Shown one piece after another: positions 46,901 through 56,320 of a stretch of 64,000 nt of DNA. The notes beneath the pieces were generated by a model. That model saw only the letters and a program-made list of their open reading frames with translations, was not told the DNA's origin and did not search any database. Both the position numbers and the translations under genes were made by a program. Where the stretch lies: positions 25,904,583-25,968,582 of the forward strand of contig CM037874.1 in the NCBI GenBank assembly GCA_021292105.1. The letters are read 5' to 3'. The DNA is from Anadara kagoshimensis (Eukaryota > Mollusca > Bivalvia > Arcoida > Arcidae). Positions within the stretch are counted from its first letter, which is position 1, and each line of letters begins with the position of its first letter.

Positions 46901-49114
46901 TTTCCAGCCTTTGCCTTTACACGTGTCTATCAAGACAGAAAATGTTTCCCAGCCTCGCTTTCTTAGTAGAGGTACACAGTTTTAACAGGTTTGTCAGTTT
47001 TCAAAGTTTGATTCAGTTTTTAAGATTTTTACATAGACCAGCATGCTTGTGTTCGATTGTATAGAATTGTAGTTATCTTGTAGCAAGATGTATAACACGA
47101 TTTTAGGTATCAATTTTAAACAGTCGATTACACAATCTGCTTTAGTAAAAATCAAAAACAAACATACTAATCCATATCCGAATCACAATCCAGAAGCAAA
47201 GTAAAAACTTTGGAACTGACAAGTTGAAAGGAAACGCACTCGCTTATGTTGTTTCATGTTGATGAATTATAATATAAACCAAACAACGTATTTTCAGACT
47301 TGAAAGACAGTAAGGAGAAGCTACTGGTCAAAAAGAAGGCTTGGGTAGATTCAGCTCGAAAATCAAAACAGAAAACTCGATCCGTTGATGAAATATCGGA
47401 TGATGGTAATAACATAAGTGTCGGCTTTGGGCTCTTCGAACAGTATTTGCTACATAAAACTAGCATTTATATTTCACGACAACATATTCAATGCATATCC
47501 GATTTTGCACTAAATCAATTCATTTAACTATACTAAAATTGTAGAAATATAACGTGAAAATTTGTTGCTTACTAAACTATAATCATTACCGTAGAGGCGT
47601 TACAATCTATAATTTAACAAATAGACATATTAATGCAACGATATTTGATAAAGTCACACCGTTAAATTAAAAATTATTTTTGTGTTTCGATTGCTATCGA
47701 CAATCAGAATATACCTATGTCGTCTGAATGTACATATTAGTGACCTTTTTATTGATCGATTTGGTCTGTTTTCAGGAGACGATATTCAAATGAGTTCAGA
47801 AAGGAGTTTGTCTTGCTCTGGAACACCACAGAAAGGAATTTCGAAAAAAGCAAAATCTCGAAAGAAAGGTATTAATCGCATTTATGTTTTGATCTGAATT
47901 GAGACTTAAAAATTCAACAGATGGAATTTTATTATATTTTGAAGAGTTCTGTTTTCATCAAGAAGAGAATCGACAAAGCAAATACAAACATAGCATCTCA
48001 TTTTAAAAATAAAGCCGATAAATATTGAACACTTGCAAATTTAGTTGAACATTTAACTTCCAACATGGTTCTTGGTAAGGCTAGGTTCTTCCTGTTTAGA
48101 CAAATAAACACAAAAATATATGACCAAATATACACCCGATTAATATGATAACGGCAGATCATTGATTTTGCAAAAAATCATTTTCGCAAGAAGTATTATA
48201 TTGTGCATAATTTAAAGGTTCACTATTTAGTAATGTATTTTGTGTTATATTTTCAGGAAATTCTTCTTTGAGCAAAACTTGGTCCTCAAACTTTTTTCAC
48301 GACCAATATGGAGGAGATTCAAGTGAAGAAGATTCTTCCAGTAATGTAAACGATTATCCTACAGCAAAGACGGGTATAGAAGGTAAGAAACTAGGGGATT
48401 TGGTGTGATTCAAAGTTTTCATCTTTCTCGTTAATTTTTGGCGGTGAGGGGGTAATTTTCTTTTCATTCGATAAACAATACATTACTAGTGCAAAAACAC
48501 AACATACAATGTATATGAATGTTATAAGTGTGTGTGTGAAAGGGAGAGAAAGAGACAGAGTGGGGTGCCATTCCTTAAAATAAAACATTTAGTCCTCTAT
48601 CTTGTGAACCTATACATTTCTTAGCAATACATTTGCCGTAAGCAATCAGTGGCAAAACGTATCTGTGCTGTTTTGCAAAAAGTTACAATGTAAATTTATA
48701 TTTATAATTATTTCTTAAGATAAATGTTAATTTGATAATAACTGGAACGTTTTTTAAAACCCACTCACAATTTATAACTGACATATTTATTTTTTAGCTT
48801 TTTTCAGTGATAAAAGCATCGGAAAGCTGGCACAAAGACTTACTGCAGATGAATGTTACAAACTTGCAATAGAACTTGGACTCGACAGAACACAAATAGA
48901 CCATATAAAAGGATCAAGTCCAAACATTGTAGAAATAAACTTAAAAATGATCCAAAAAGGACTTTCACGGATAAACAGGAAAGAACGATTGGACAATTTG
49001 GTTGAAGCTCTTTATGAAATCGAAATGAGAAATTTAGCTCAAATCGTAGAGAAGGTTGCAAATGAAGGGAGGTGTCTAATGAATAATGATTTTGATAGAA
49101 GTATCGCTGATTAA
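37872..49114 (+). CDS. ZU5/UPA-like and death-domain protein, 12 exons, frame broken once
   Basis: Exons 37872-37927, 40076-40177, 40804-40875, 41266-41316, 41913-42298, 42834-43019, 43709-43989, 45401-46014, 47298-47405, 47776-47868, 48257-48382 and 48798-49114 join with matching phases. The only break is one extra base in the A6 run at 42112-42117, after which TAA (42124) would end the protein at 164 aa. Without it the product is about 796 aa: acidic N-terminus (1-93), ZU5-like region (about 94-240, with VTFHANTLSKFFITY resembling the end of ZU5), a UPA-like stretch (about 255-560), a basic/serine linker, and a death domain (about 697-780, IGKLAQRLTADECYKLAIEL onward). ZU5-UPA-DD order is known in UNC5, PIDD and ankyrin relatives; no leucine-rich, Ig or transmembrane segment is seen, so it is probably cytoplasmic. 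Partner unknown. Confidence 0.78.
38991..39064. repeat. 37-bp tandem duplication
   Basis: CTGATGCCCTCGGTATATGG and the following bases to TTCTGGTTG occur twice in a row with one difference. Confidence 0.85.
39577..39804. mobile_element. Family C MITE, complete copy
   Basis: TATAGGCAAACAACATTGAC and CTGTCCGTTTGACCTTTC at the left are mirrored by GAAAGGTCAAGCGGACAG and GTTGTTTACCTATA at the right, giving inverted repeats of about 40 bp. It lies in intron 1 of the death-domain gene. Confidence 0.8.
40076..40177 (+). CDS. Death-domain gene exon 2 (acidic)
   Basis: Acceptor ATAAAAAG (weak), donor GTGGGT. It encodes KQANAAVEIKGDWQMCLDGE and FIEEEIEDTLD. Phase 2 at both ends. Confidence 0.65.
40804..40875 (+). 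CDS. Death-domain gene exon 3 (acidic)
   Basis: Acceptor TTTTATAG, donor GTAAGT. It encodes KWRDFGEGNETHMDHEFSLD and EPI. Phase 2 at both ends. Confidence 0.7.
41266..41316 (+). CDS. Death-domain gene exon 4 (51 bases)
   Basis: Acceptor TTACAACAG, donor GTAATA. It encodes SDDSDTSDSNIEYAGK. Exons 2 to 4 are all phase 2-2, so any can be skipped without shifting frame. Confidence 0.7.
41913..42298 (+). CDS. Death-domain gene exon 5, ZU5-like, with frame break
   Basis: Acceptor CATATTTCAG, donor GTAATT. The first part reads INVISHDLGERINLQIPSQF to MRKTKK; the second part, one frame over, reads NNGKVDVISVPKQFLKHTKI to VLYQQ. Both halves look like one continuous domain, with the switch at A6 (42112-42117). 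Either an assembly/sequence indel, an allele-specific null, or a real pseudogenising change. Confidence 0.72.
42834..43019 (+). CDS. Death-domain gene exon 6
   Basis: Acceptor CTTTTCACAG, donor GTAATT, 62 whole codons. It contains VVTFHANTLSKFFITYSP and the next domain's start, SRTRVVFPQKCVEKSEKVYF. Confidence 0.8.
43195..43530 (+). repeat. Family A repeat, near full length
   Basis: CTATGTCCGAATCACAAC through GGCCGGGTGCTTTGAAAGGG, ACACCCAGGGTAATTTTAG, and CCTTGATAAGCCTAGGCTTA. It lies in intron 6 of the death-domain gene. Confidence 0.82.
43709..43989 (+). CDS. Death-domain gene exon 7 (UPA-like)
   Basis: Acceptor TGTATTAG, donor GTAATA. It encodes VIPGDVQGMCWRRENNPKDY and continues to DVSGFS. 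The join KVYFM-VIPGD across the intron makes a sensible strand. Confidence 0.8.
44168..44358. mobile_element. Pogo-like MITE (family J)
   Basis: TACAGTAATACCTCG at the left and CGAGGTTTTACTGTA at the right are terminal inverted repeats with TA ends. The interior has GGCGATAA motifs in both halves. A decayed relative is at 63182-63354. Confidence 0.75.
45401..46014 (+). CDS. Death-domain gene exon 8 (largest exon)
   Basis: Acceptor TTTATCAG, donor GTAAGT, 614 bases open throughout. It encodes a region starting LQAARIKSGSASHVSNLEVE, then a lysine-rich, proline-containing linker ending ETFSQDKTN. Confidence 0.85.
46529..46577 (+). ncRNA. Hammerhead ribozyme copy, decayed
   Basis: Stem I (AAGCACTA / TAGTGCT) and CTGATGA are retained. 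Stem II no longer pairs, the GAAA box reads CAAA, and the base before the cleavage site is C instead of T. Not expected to cleave. In intron 8 of the death-domain gene. Confidence 0.5.
46855..47090 (-). repeat. Family A repeat, diverged
   Basis: CATAGTTCCATGTTACTACC, TTACACGTGTCTATC and TTTGTCAGTTTTCAAAGTTT follow the minus-strand order of the family. Confidence 0.65.
47148..47228 (+). repeat. Family A repeat, left end only
   Basis: AAAACAAACATACTAATCC through GGAACTGACAAGTTG matches the left end closely and then stops, about 70 bases before exon 9 of the death-domain gene. Confidence 0.85.
47298..47405 (+). CDS. Death-domain gene exon 9 (basic linker)
   Basis: Acceptor GTATTTTCAG, donor GTAATA. 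It encodes DLKDSKEKLLVKKKAWVDSA and on to EISDD. Phase 1 at both ends. A family A fragment ends about 70 bases before it. Confidence 0.75.
47776..47868 (+). CDS. Death-domain gene exon 10 (Ser/Lys linker)
   Basis: Acceptor CTGTTTTCAG, donor GTATTA. It encodes GDDIQMSSERSLSCSGTPQK and a lysine-rich end. Phase 1-1, so a possible cassette exon. Confidence 0.75.
48257..48382 (+). CDS. Death-domain gene exon 11 (Ser/acidic linker)
   Basis: Acceptor ATATTTTCAG, donor GTAAGA. It encodes NSSLSKTWSSNFFHDQYGGD, then SSEEDSSSNVNDYPTAKTG. Phase 1-1. Confidence 0.78.
48798..49114 (+). CDS. Death-domain gene exon 12: death domain and stop
   Basis: Acceptor TATTTTTTAG. The frame carries IGKLAQRLTADECYKLAIEL, GLDRTQIDHIKGSSPNIVEI, then a basic helix region and RLDNLVEALYEIEMRNLAQI. 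The six-helix spacing of leucines and the LGLD-x-x-x-I-D step are death-domain features. TAA at 49112-49114. Confidence 0.85.
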
Positions 49115-49592
49115 TTGAAGCTCTTATATGTAGATAATTTAGCTCAATTCGTATGGATTCGTTTACATGAGGATGTATCATTAAGTAAGAACTGTTTTGA
49201 ACGAAGTTTGAACAAAATATGTTTGTATAACTGCGTGAAGTGGAGAATCATACAGTACTGGTGGCAATTGACAATTTATATAATATTACAGTTGTATAAG
49301 AATCCATTGGAACTGAATGATGTCAACCGTTACTGCAAAGTACATGACGAATGACTTAAAAATAATGAACTATATTAAACATTCCCTACACTATGACTGG
49401 CAAAAGACCTAGCAATATTCGAGCCATGAGGTTTTTAAGTGACTTCCTGTATATATATATGTTGAATATCAGAAAGCTAAAGCCTAAACTCTTTATCTTT
49501 GCTGCAAGTAGTTGTTTCTGACAATCAGAATAGTAGGACCAATCAGTATTTTATTTGACGGCAAGAGAACATATCTGATATCATTTTGAGAA

Positions 49593-49598
49593 AATAAA
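49593..49598 (+). terminator. Polyadenylation signal candidate, death-domain gene
   Basis: AATAAA about 480 bases after the stop codon, followed by T-rich sequence (ATTTTCTTAATAG). No better candidate lies between it and the stop. Confidence 0.5.
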
Positions 49599-49694
49599 AT
49601 TTTCTTAATAGTTTAGCATTGTTATTTATTATTTTGGATAATCGACTTAATTTCAGAATTGATAGAAAACAACTTTTCTATATTTTAACTTAAT

Positions 49695-49940
49695 AAAACC
49701 AAAGAAGATGCTTACAAATAAATTGTTGACAATGGAATATTACCAGCCTAGACTTACTAAGGCACTCGAAAAGTTTTATGGCCGTCATCACAGTATTGTT
49801 GACAAATTATGTCTATAGGATCTATTTTTCATTCTATAGTTCCATATTTCTTTCATTTGCATGGTAATTTTGGATACAGACACATCATACTTATTGTGTT
49901 GACGGCCATAAAACGTTCTGAAAGCCTTGTAAGCAATTTG
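49695..49940. repeat. Two family A fragments in inverted arrangement
   Basis: 49695-49860 is a minus-strand piece (GGCCGTCATCACAGTATTGT). 49860-49940 turns to plus orientation (GGTAATTTTGGATACAGACA, TGACGGCCATAAAACG). The junction makes an imperfect hairpin. Confidence 0.7.
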
Positions 49941-52150
49941 CTTTTTTTTAAGTCCCAACACTGGAAATTATAGTTATCCGAGGTATTCGAGATATCGAAG
50001 TTCTAATCTGTGATTACATGATGTGTTGTTGCTGAGGTGAAACTAGTAGTTATTTAATGTTGGATAGTAACTTAAAGGCACTTTGATTAGTCTGCTTTCT
50101 TTATCTTATCTTGAATAATATTTAGTTTCAAATTGATGTATCATAAACCTCAAAAACCTTATATCTGCAGATTGAATGACGATTGCCGTGTGGTAGGACG
50201 GTTGGACATCAATACTTACAAGTATATCTAATAACAACAAACTAATCTGTTAAGACCACGCACAGTAAACATGTGTTACCATTACTTTACATGTTAATAA
50301 CGTTGCCTATATTCCATTATGTTAACAATTCAAATCAAAGTATCTGTAGGAAACTATTTGACGAGTGATTCAGTCTATCACGGGATAGACCGAAAGCTTC
50401 ATGTGCAACCTTTCGTTTTCTGATGCCATGGTTTCTCACGTCGCCGGTAATGTATGAATACATTGATAACGGGACTAATTTACAAAGATGTAAACACAAA
50501 TACACGTGTCAAGTGTCATCCAGCTCTTTCCAGTCAGAATTACTTAACAATTCAACATTTAATAAATCTAGTGTAAATATTAATAATATTTGTAAAAACA
50601 GAGATAATTATTTAATAAAAAACATTGACAGATTTATCTGGTGTTGTCGTTTTTTTAAAAAAAAACGGGTGGGCGGAGCTAACCCAGTTTGACCCAATTA
50701 AAACCCGTACGATATTCATAAGGAATTTCCACGAAAAAAGAATAAAAATGAATTAATCACATTTCAAAAATTTGTAAGTTGTAGGCGACGGATTGTAAAT
50801 ATAAGCATAAAACTGTGTAATCGATCTATGATGGTTTAGATTGAATGGCTCTTGCGCTAATTTGAATAAACCCCAAAGCGGTTTATGACAAAATAGCGCG
50901 AGAGACATTGATCTAAACCATTATAGATCGATTGCAAACAAAGTTTAATGCTTAAGTGACACGAAGCACAAATGCATAGATAATTCGATAACCAGGTATC
51001 TTTGGTCATCAATTTTACATCAAAGCATGCAAGACTTTTCGAATTTACAAACCTTTGAGATAAAATGACAACGTTGAGTTTCGGAAAACGGCATTTGATT
51101 TATTTATTCTAATAAAATTGCAAATATGTGCTAAATATAAGAAACAAAATTATGTAAAAAGTAAAGATTTTTATTTCAAACAAATCTAGTATTGCCATAA
51201 AAGACAACCCATTCTTCGTGAAAGACATATTAAATACTATATACATTTGTACATTACAAAGACAATGAATAACTGATAAAAAGTAAAATTAATGACATGA
51301 AAAGCACGGAAACTTAATATTGCAGTTCTGTATAGTGTGTTTGATGAGATCTGATGACTGCAAAAAAGTTATTGCGAATTAATATATTGCATTTCCACAT
51401 TACAACATACTTTAACAGATGTATGGCGTTTCGATGTATTTTAAACACTGAAATTTCATCAAACCACATCATGTGTACCACAGTTTATCTAAATTGCTGT
51501 CGTTCAGTTATAAATTTACAATCTATATCCCTTATGACTTATTTGTACTTTAGGTCTCACACTTTACAGGCGCGGCAAAAACTGAATAAATTGTCGTCAC
51601 TTATTAGTCTTAAAATTTCTTCAAAATGAAAGCTATCCTTTTGAAAACATGATCAAAACCTGCTCTTTCTTTTTGTTTATAAGGACAATTCCAATATATT
51701 GACGAATAATATTAATTCACTTAAATATAACTGACGGAACATTTTTTCCATCTACGTAGTGTAAAATGTGCGTTATACATTTACTCGAACACGATTTGAT
51801 ATTGAGTTATATTTCTTATATCGTCTGTCCACGATCTGATAGCACAGTAAACAACGAGTCCAATCTATAACATAGGTGTGAAAGAATATTGAAATGAATT
51901 GTCTGCCTTTTTGGATATATCCATCCCAGTACAAAATAATTTTGCCCTGAACTTATTTGTACTAGTCAATTACCTATTTACAATAATAGACTGGTCGCAA
52001 AAATGTAAACACTCTGCCATCAAATCGTGGACGACGTATTGCAGTAATAATATGTCAGGCACAAAAACACAGGTAATTAAACAAAAAAATAAATAAACAA
52101 ATGAATAAGTTAATCTGTTAATAACAATTAAATATTTCAATGTTAGTCAT
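49940..52150. other. Spacer between death-domain gene and IL-17-like gene
   Basis: AT-rich DNA with one foldback element (50816-50938). Short open frames (50423-50692, 51354-51629) have no recognisable motif. The far part would hold the IL-17-like 3' UTR; no clear polyadenylation signal was picked. Confidence 0.5.
50816..50938. mobile_element. Foldback MITE (~123 bp)
   Basis: TGTAATCGATCTATGATGG and TTTAGATTGAATGGCTCTTG are mirrored by GCGAGAGACATTGATCTAAA and CCATTATAGATCGATTGCA, giving inverted arms of about 45-50 bp around a short centre. Confidence 0.78.
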
Positions 52151-52549
52151 TTATACATCGCATATGTTTACAGGAACACATGCCACTGCTATTTGTTCGT
52201 AATGACTGTAATATACACATGGATTAGGATACGTAGAACAGTTAGTTCGCTGTACTTGCATGGACCGATATACTGGCTGGCATGAATATTGATCCTTGTT
52301 GCTCAGTCGAGGTTTGTCACAAAGACAAACGGCTTCTGAAATTTTACTTGGTTTTCTTAATCTGTCATGGTTGATCCTCATTGAGAATGGACATAGAGAG
52401 GCCTGGCTTAGGCTTATATCATTGCAAAATGCTGGTGCCTCAGCTTCGCAATTTATGGAATACCGAATGTCTCTTCTGAATATACGTGAAGAACTTATTA
52501 CTAAACTGAGCGTACTTATAATTGTAAATGCTAGCAGTCCTGATATAAT
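52151..52549 (-). CDS. IL-17-like gene main exon
   Basis: The acceptor TTATTTTTCAG precedes a phase-0 frame of 132 codons and TAA at 52151-52153. The exon has no ATG before the conserved domain (the first is MRINHD, inside it), so an upstream exon must supply the start. Confidence 0.82.
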   Translation of the reverse strand: MISGLLAFTIISTLSLVISSSRIFRRDIRYSINCEAEAPAFCNDISLSQASLCPFSMRINHDRLRKPSKISEAVCLCDKPRLSNKDQYSCQPVYRSMQVQRTNCSTYPNPCVYYSHYEQIAVACVPVNICDV

Positions 52550-53507
52550 CTGAAAAATAAAAATAATAAAAAAAATAAAAAATACAAATTTGTTTTAGTA
52601 GTGGCAATATTAACATAAACAGGTTTCTGATTTCTACATTTATAGAGTACTGCTAGCTGAACGTTTATTCAACACTAAGCTAACGAATTGCTGGCCAAAT
52701 GGGCCAATCGACAGCTCATCTCGGCCCTTCGACATCTTTGATCTATTTTTTGTCACTATCCATATTCTGCCACTCAGCAGCCGAGTTTCAGATCCTTAGT
52801 AGTCCACTGTTAAACAAATCCGTTCATTACGGTAGAAATAGGACATTTATCGACTTACACCACTGGATCAATGGGTAAAATAAACAACAAACATATTAAT
52901 CCATGTCCAAATCACAATCCAGGAGAAAATTAAAAAACGTTGAAACTGACAAGTTAGATTAAACGTGACCTTCCACAAGAGAAGTGAGACCGGGTGCTCC
53001 GGAAAGGTAAGCACATGCTGTTAAAATGAATTATATATTACATAGGGTTTTAAATTTCTTCTATCTACAAAACGTTTTATCAATTTCAACTCTACAGTTA
53101 TCAAACATCAGTTATACCATTTACAAGAAATCATGAAAGTCTTACATCAAATGACAAAGTGAACAAAAAACATATAAACAAACAGATCATTTCAATTCTC
53201 TCTCTCTCTGTCTCTCTACCTCTCTTCTCTCTCTCTCTTCTGCATGTGTAAAAAGTGGGCTTTATCAATAACTGATTATTGTCCGTCTTTTATACTTAGA
53301 GACAGTCCTTAACTAAAATTGCTATATCATCATATGGATTCTCATAAAATGACCACAATATTTGTGTTTAAAAACAAAAATACTAACAAGGAAAAATACA
53401 TGAAAAATTGAAATCATAACATCAATTTCTGTATATAGAGAAAAAATCAGCAAATTTACAAATATCGTGAGTAGACCAAGAACTAAAACACCCGGTATGG
53501 ACCCCAT
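52151..53507 (-). CDS. IL-17-like cytokine
   Basis: The main exon (52151-52549, minus) encodes a hydrophobic leader (SGLLAFTIISTLSLVISSS), a short basic stretch and a mature domain. That domain has ASLCPFSMRINHDRLRKPS, KISEAVCLC, PVYRSMQVQRTNC and EQIAVACVPVNIC. The CP...N.D..R.P..I.EA.C.C order followed by PV...M.V.R..C and a C-terminal V-x-C is the cystine-knot signature of the IL-17 family; ten cysteines are present. The usual third cysteine after C-x-C is absent. IL-17s are secreted dimers that signal through IL-17 receptors and are expanded in bivalves, where they respond to infection. The first exon is less sure (see separate entry). Confidence 0.75.
52645..52830. mobile_element. Family B MITE, diverged
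   Basis: Keeps pieces of the family interior in reverse sense (CAGCCGAGTTTCAGATCCTT, GGCCCTTCGACATCTTTGAT) with decayed ends, within the putative IL-17 intron. Confidence 0.45.
52880..53030 (+). repeat. Family A repeat, left 150 bp
   Basis: AACAAACATATTAATCC, CAAATCACAATCCAGGAG, GTGAGACCGGGTGCTCCGG, GGTAAGCACATGCTG in order. Confidence 0.85.
53460..53507 (-). CDS. IL-17-like gene exon 1 candidate
   Basis: ATG opens MGSIPGVLVLGLLTIF and then a GTAAAT donor in phase 0, as the main exon needs. Joined, the leader would be unusually long (about 36 hydrophobic residues), so another short first exon may be the true one. A TATATGATA box is 45-55 bases upstream. Confidence 0.35.
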
Positions 53508-53945
53508 GATCTAAAACATTGATATTTACGCCTGAATCACGCATGTATCATATACTTAATCAGTTTGCCCACTTTCTAATAATGTGATCCTAATGCTTTT
53601 TACAAATCAAAATACTTAAAAAATTTCAAGACTACATACTTCACGTCATCTGGAATGGATATTTCTTCTCCATGATTTTGTCAAAACCGATGTCAATAAC
53701 TAGTGTGATATAAATGATTTACATTGTAATTGTTGACCTTAGTTGAACCTATTAAATATATGCAAATGGGCTAACCAAGGGAACATACTACAGCTGAATT
53801 TTAGAAAAAAAAAAAGTCAAATTTTCTCTGTGTAGGAGAATAACGGAAAAAGTAAAACTAAAACTAAAAATATTTTAAGATGTGCTTTTTCTTTTCAAAA
53901 CAAAATATGAATGTTAGGTTTCAAAAATTTAAAAGGTATAAAAGT
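53505..53945. repeat. Duplicate of channel intron 5 segment (IL-17 upstream side)
   Basis: Partner of 13631-14160. Similarity starts at the presumed IL-17 start codon and extends upstream of it, so the copied block would include the promoter if that start is right. Confidence 0.65.
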
Positions 53946-54775
53946 TATTTATGAAAACGTCTGTCTCTAAACATTTAAGACGTACAAGTGTCATTTCTCA
54001 TTATTTGTGTTCATATGGTATACGGATTTCAAATGTTTGAAATTATATCGATTGTTTAAATTCTCACAGATAAAGATGATTTTAAGTGCTCTTGAGATGT
54101 AAATACGACAGAGATAAATAACACTACAGGAAGCAAAATTTGATCCGTCAATAAAACGAAAGTCTTTGTAAAATAGGAATTAATTGGGCATTTTGATCAG
54201 TAGTTTTATACTATAATCCTATTGTTTTTCAATATATCAAAACCATGTTTTAATTATGCGGCACTAACAGGCCGTTACGGGGTAAAATTCCACCTCAATA
54301 GCGTTCGTATCAAAATTGTGGAAAACTGAATATTTTAAGGTGTTGAAATTAGGAAAATAGAACGACCAAATGTATTTTACCAAATTTACAAAAGGCAATA
54401 GTTATTACTTTAAAACATTCAGTAGCATTGTTTTTTATGAATTTCAAATTTTAAAAAGCAGATATTTTTATGAACAATGTGTATTTGACAATACTATGTA
54501 TTATCCCTGGGTAACGAATATCTTCGGAGATGCTAAAGCAACTTAAACGTAGTGGTATGTTAAAGATCTAACAAAAGTATTAAAAATCATTGCAATGACA
54601 CCTGTTCTGCATATATAAGTGTGGTCGAGACAACTCGGGTAATTGATTATTCAACTGAACCAATTTTATTTTTGAATTTGATGATATAGTTGGTTAATTT
54701 GGTTAAATATATGTTGGTCCTTTGGATATGTTTTCAACCTCTTGAAATAAAATGTGGCGTCAGTATTTTGGTCCA

Positions 54776-54812
54776 AGCATTACTGATGAGAAACAGTGTC
54801 TAGTACTGTAAA
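54776..54812 (+). ncRNA. Hammerhead ribozyme copy lacking stem II
   Basis: AGCATTA-CTGATGA passes directly into GAAAC-AGTGTC-TAGTACT. Stem II and the stem III loop are deleted while the flanks (TTGGTCCAAGC, upstream TGGTCCTTTGG) are kept. Inactive. Confidence 0.5.
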
Positions 54813-55388
54813 ATGTACATTGTATGTAATTGAAAAAGTTAATTGCAAATACATGCATGTATATATGGTTCTGATGTTTTGGATATATGTAAACTAATTT
54901 ATATAAAATAATTTACTAGTTCTTTTTGGTCATTTTTAATATGATATGCAAGACACGTGAAAAAAATATAAATAGACACACATTTAACAACTTACGGACA
55001 TATAGAACATGTATAATGATGTATATTTGCATATCAAATATATTACAAACTTTATGACATTCAGAATGGTCATAAATTCGGACCCACAAACCTGAGTATG
55101 TTTATTCTGGCAATTTCGTAAGGTCGGGAAAAATATATCATTGGTTTTACTACAAACAGATCTGTCAATGGATATTGAAAATTTTAATAGTAACTACTTC
55201 TTAGTCCAATTTATAATAGCTTAGTGTATAAACTTGGTCACGGCGGTGTTTAATAATGCAATTATTGGTTTTCAAAAATAAATGTATAAAAGGTTTTCTC
55301 TCTGTGTGTGATTCACATAACAACGTTCTTAGACTCGGATAAACCTGTTATAATTAAAAGTATTTAGTTTTTCACAATTTTTGTGCTA

Positions 55389-55436
55389 GCACTACAAATG
55401 AGGATTTTTTTCCGAAGTGACATTCTAGTGATGCAA
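55389..55436 (+). ncRNA. Hammerhead ribozyme copy, strongly decayed
   Basis: AGCACTA, GGATTTTTTTCC (stem II position), GAAG and TTC-TAGTGAT keep the spacing of the motif, but CTGATGA reads CAAATGA and other core bases are changed. Confidence 0.4.
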
Positions 55437-56189
55437 AATTAATACGGATTTAGTAATAATTATCTCTGAATATATGAATATAAATGATTAGGGTGGGAGC
55501 GGTTCAGTCAAATATATCTACTTACATGCATATTGTCACTGTTAGTAAAGTAAATATATAAATTGTTTTGTTCTCTTTGCTTATTGCAAATATGGCTTTG
55601 AATGATTTCTAAAGGAGTTTGGTTCTGTATTTATAGCTTATATCATCAGAAATTCCAAACTATAAGAACTTCCCCCCTAAAAATAAAACCTGGAAGACAT
55701 AATGTCCAAAAATCTTTAAATCTAATTGAATTTTGATTTGATTATTTTGATGTCTTAGGAAGGTTATTACGTCACAACGTCACAGCTTTGATGGATAAGT
55801 GATCGGATAAGATTACCAACCCAGAAGAGTTTTCTTAAATCACGACAATTGGCCTACCGTCTATTCTCTACATAAAACGGGTACCAAAAGTCATGATTAT
55901 TGGTTGTACTCAAATATTTCTGATAAATGTGTCGATAATGGAGGGTTTATCACTAAGGTATATTAAGATATCTTGAGCACTTGTGTCCATTAGGAAGTGA
56001 AAGACCTTACAGGTATAAATGCGTGCTTTAATGTCAACTGGTATCTTCATAGTGATAACAGGTGAAGTGTCTTATTACAAAGATATGATTTGTGTTTCGT
56101 AAAATAAAATAGAGAAATTTGTTACTGAAAAAATCTACTTGACAAAAAATCCAATTCAACCGAAAAATAATAACACTGGCACAATGCAT

Positions 56190-56320
56190 TAAAACAAACA
56201 TACCAATCCATGTCTAAATCACAATCGCAAACGCAAAGTAAAAACTGAGACCGGAGGCTCCAAAAGGTAGGCGCCTATGTTTATCTAGCTACAGACGCCA
56301 CGTTTATAATAAAATAGATT
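56190..56320 (+). repeat. Family A repeat, deleted internally
   Basis: AAACAAACATACCAATCC, AAGTAAAAACTGAGACCGG (internal deletion) and ATCTAGCTACAGACGCCACG. Confidence 0.78.
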
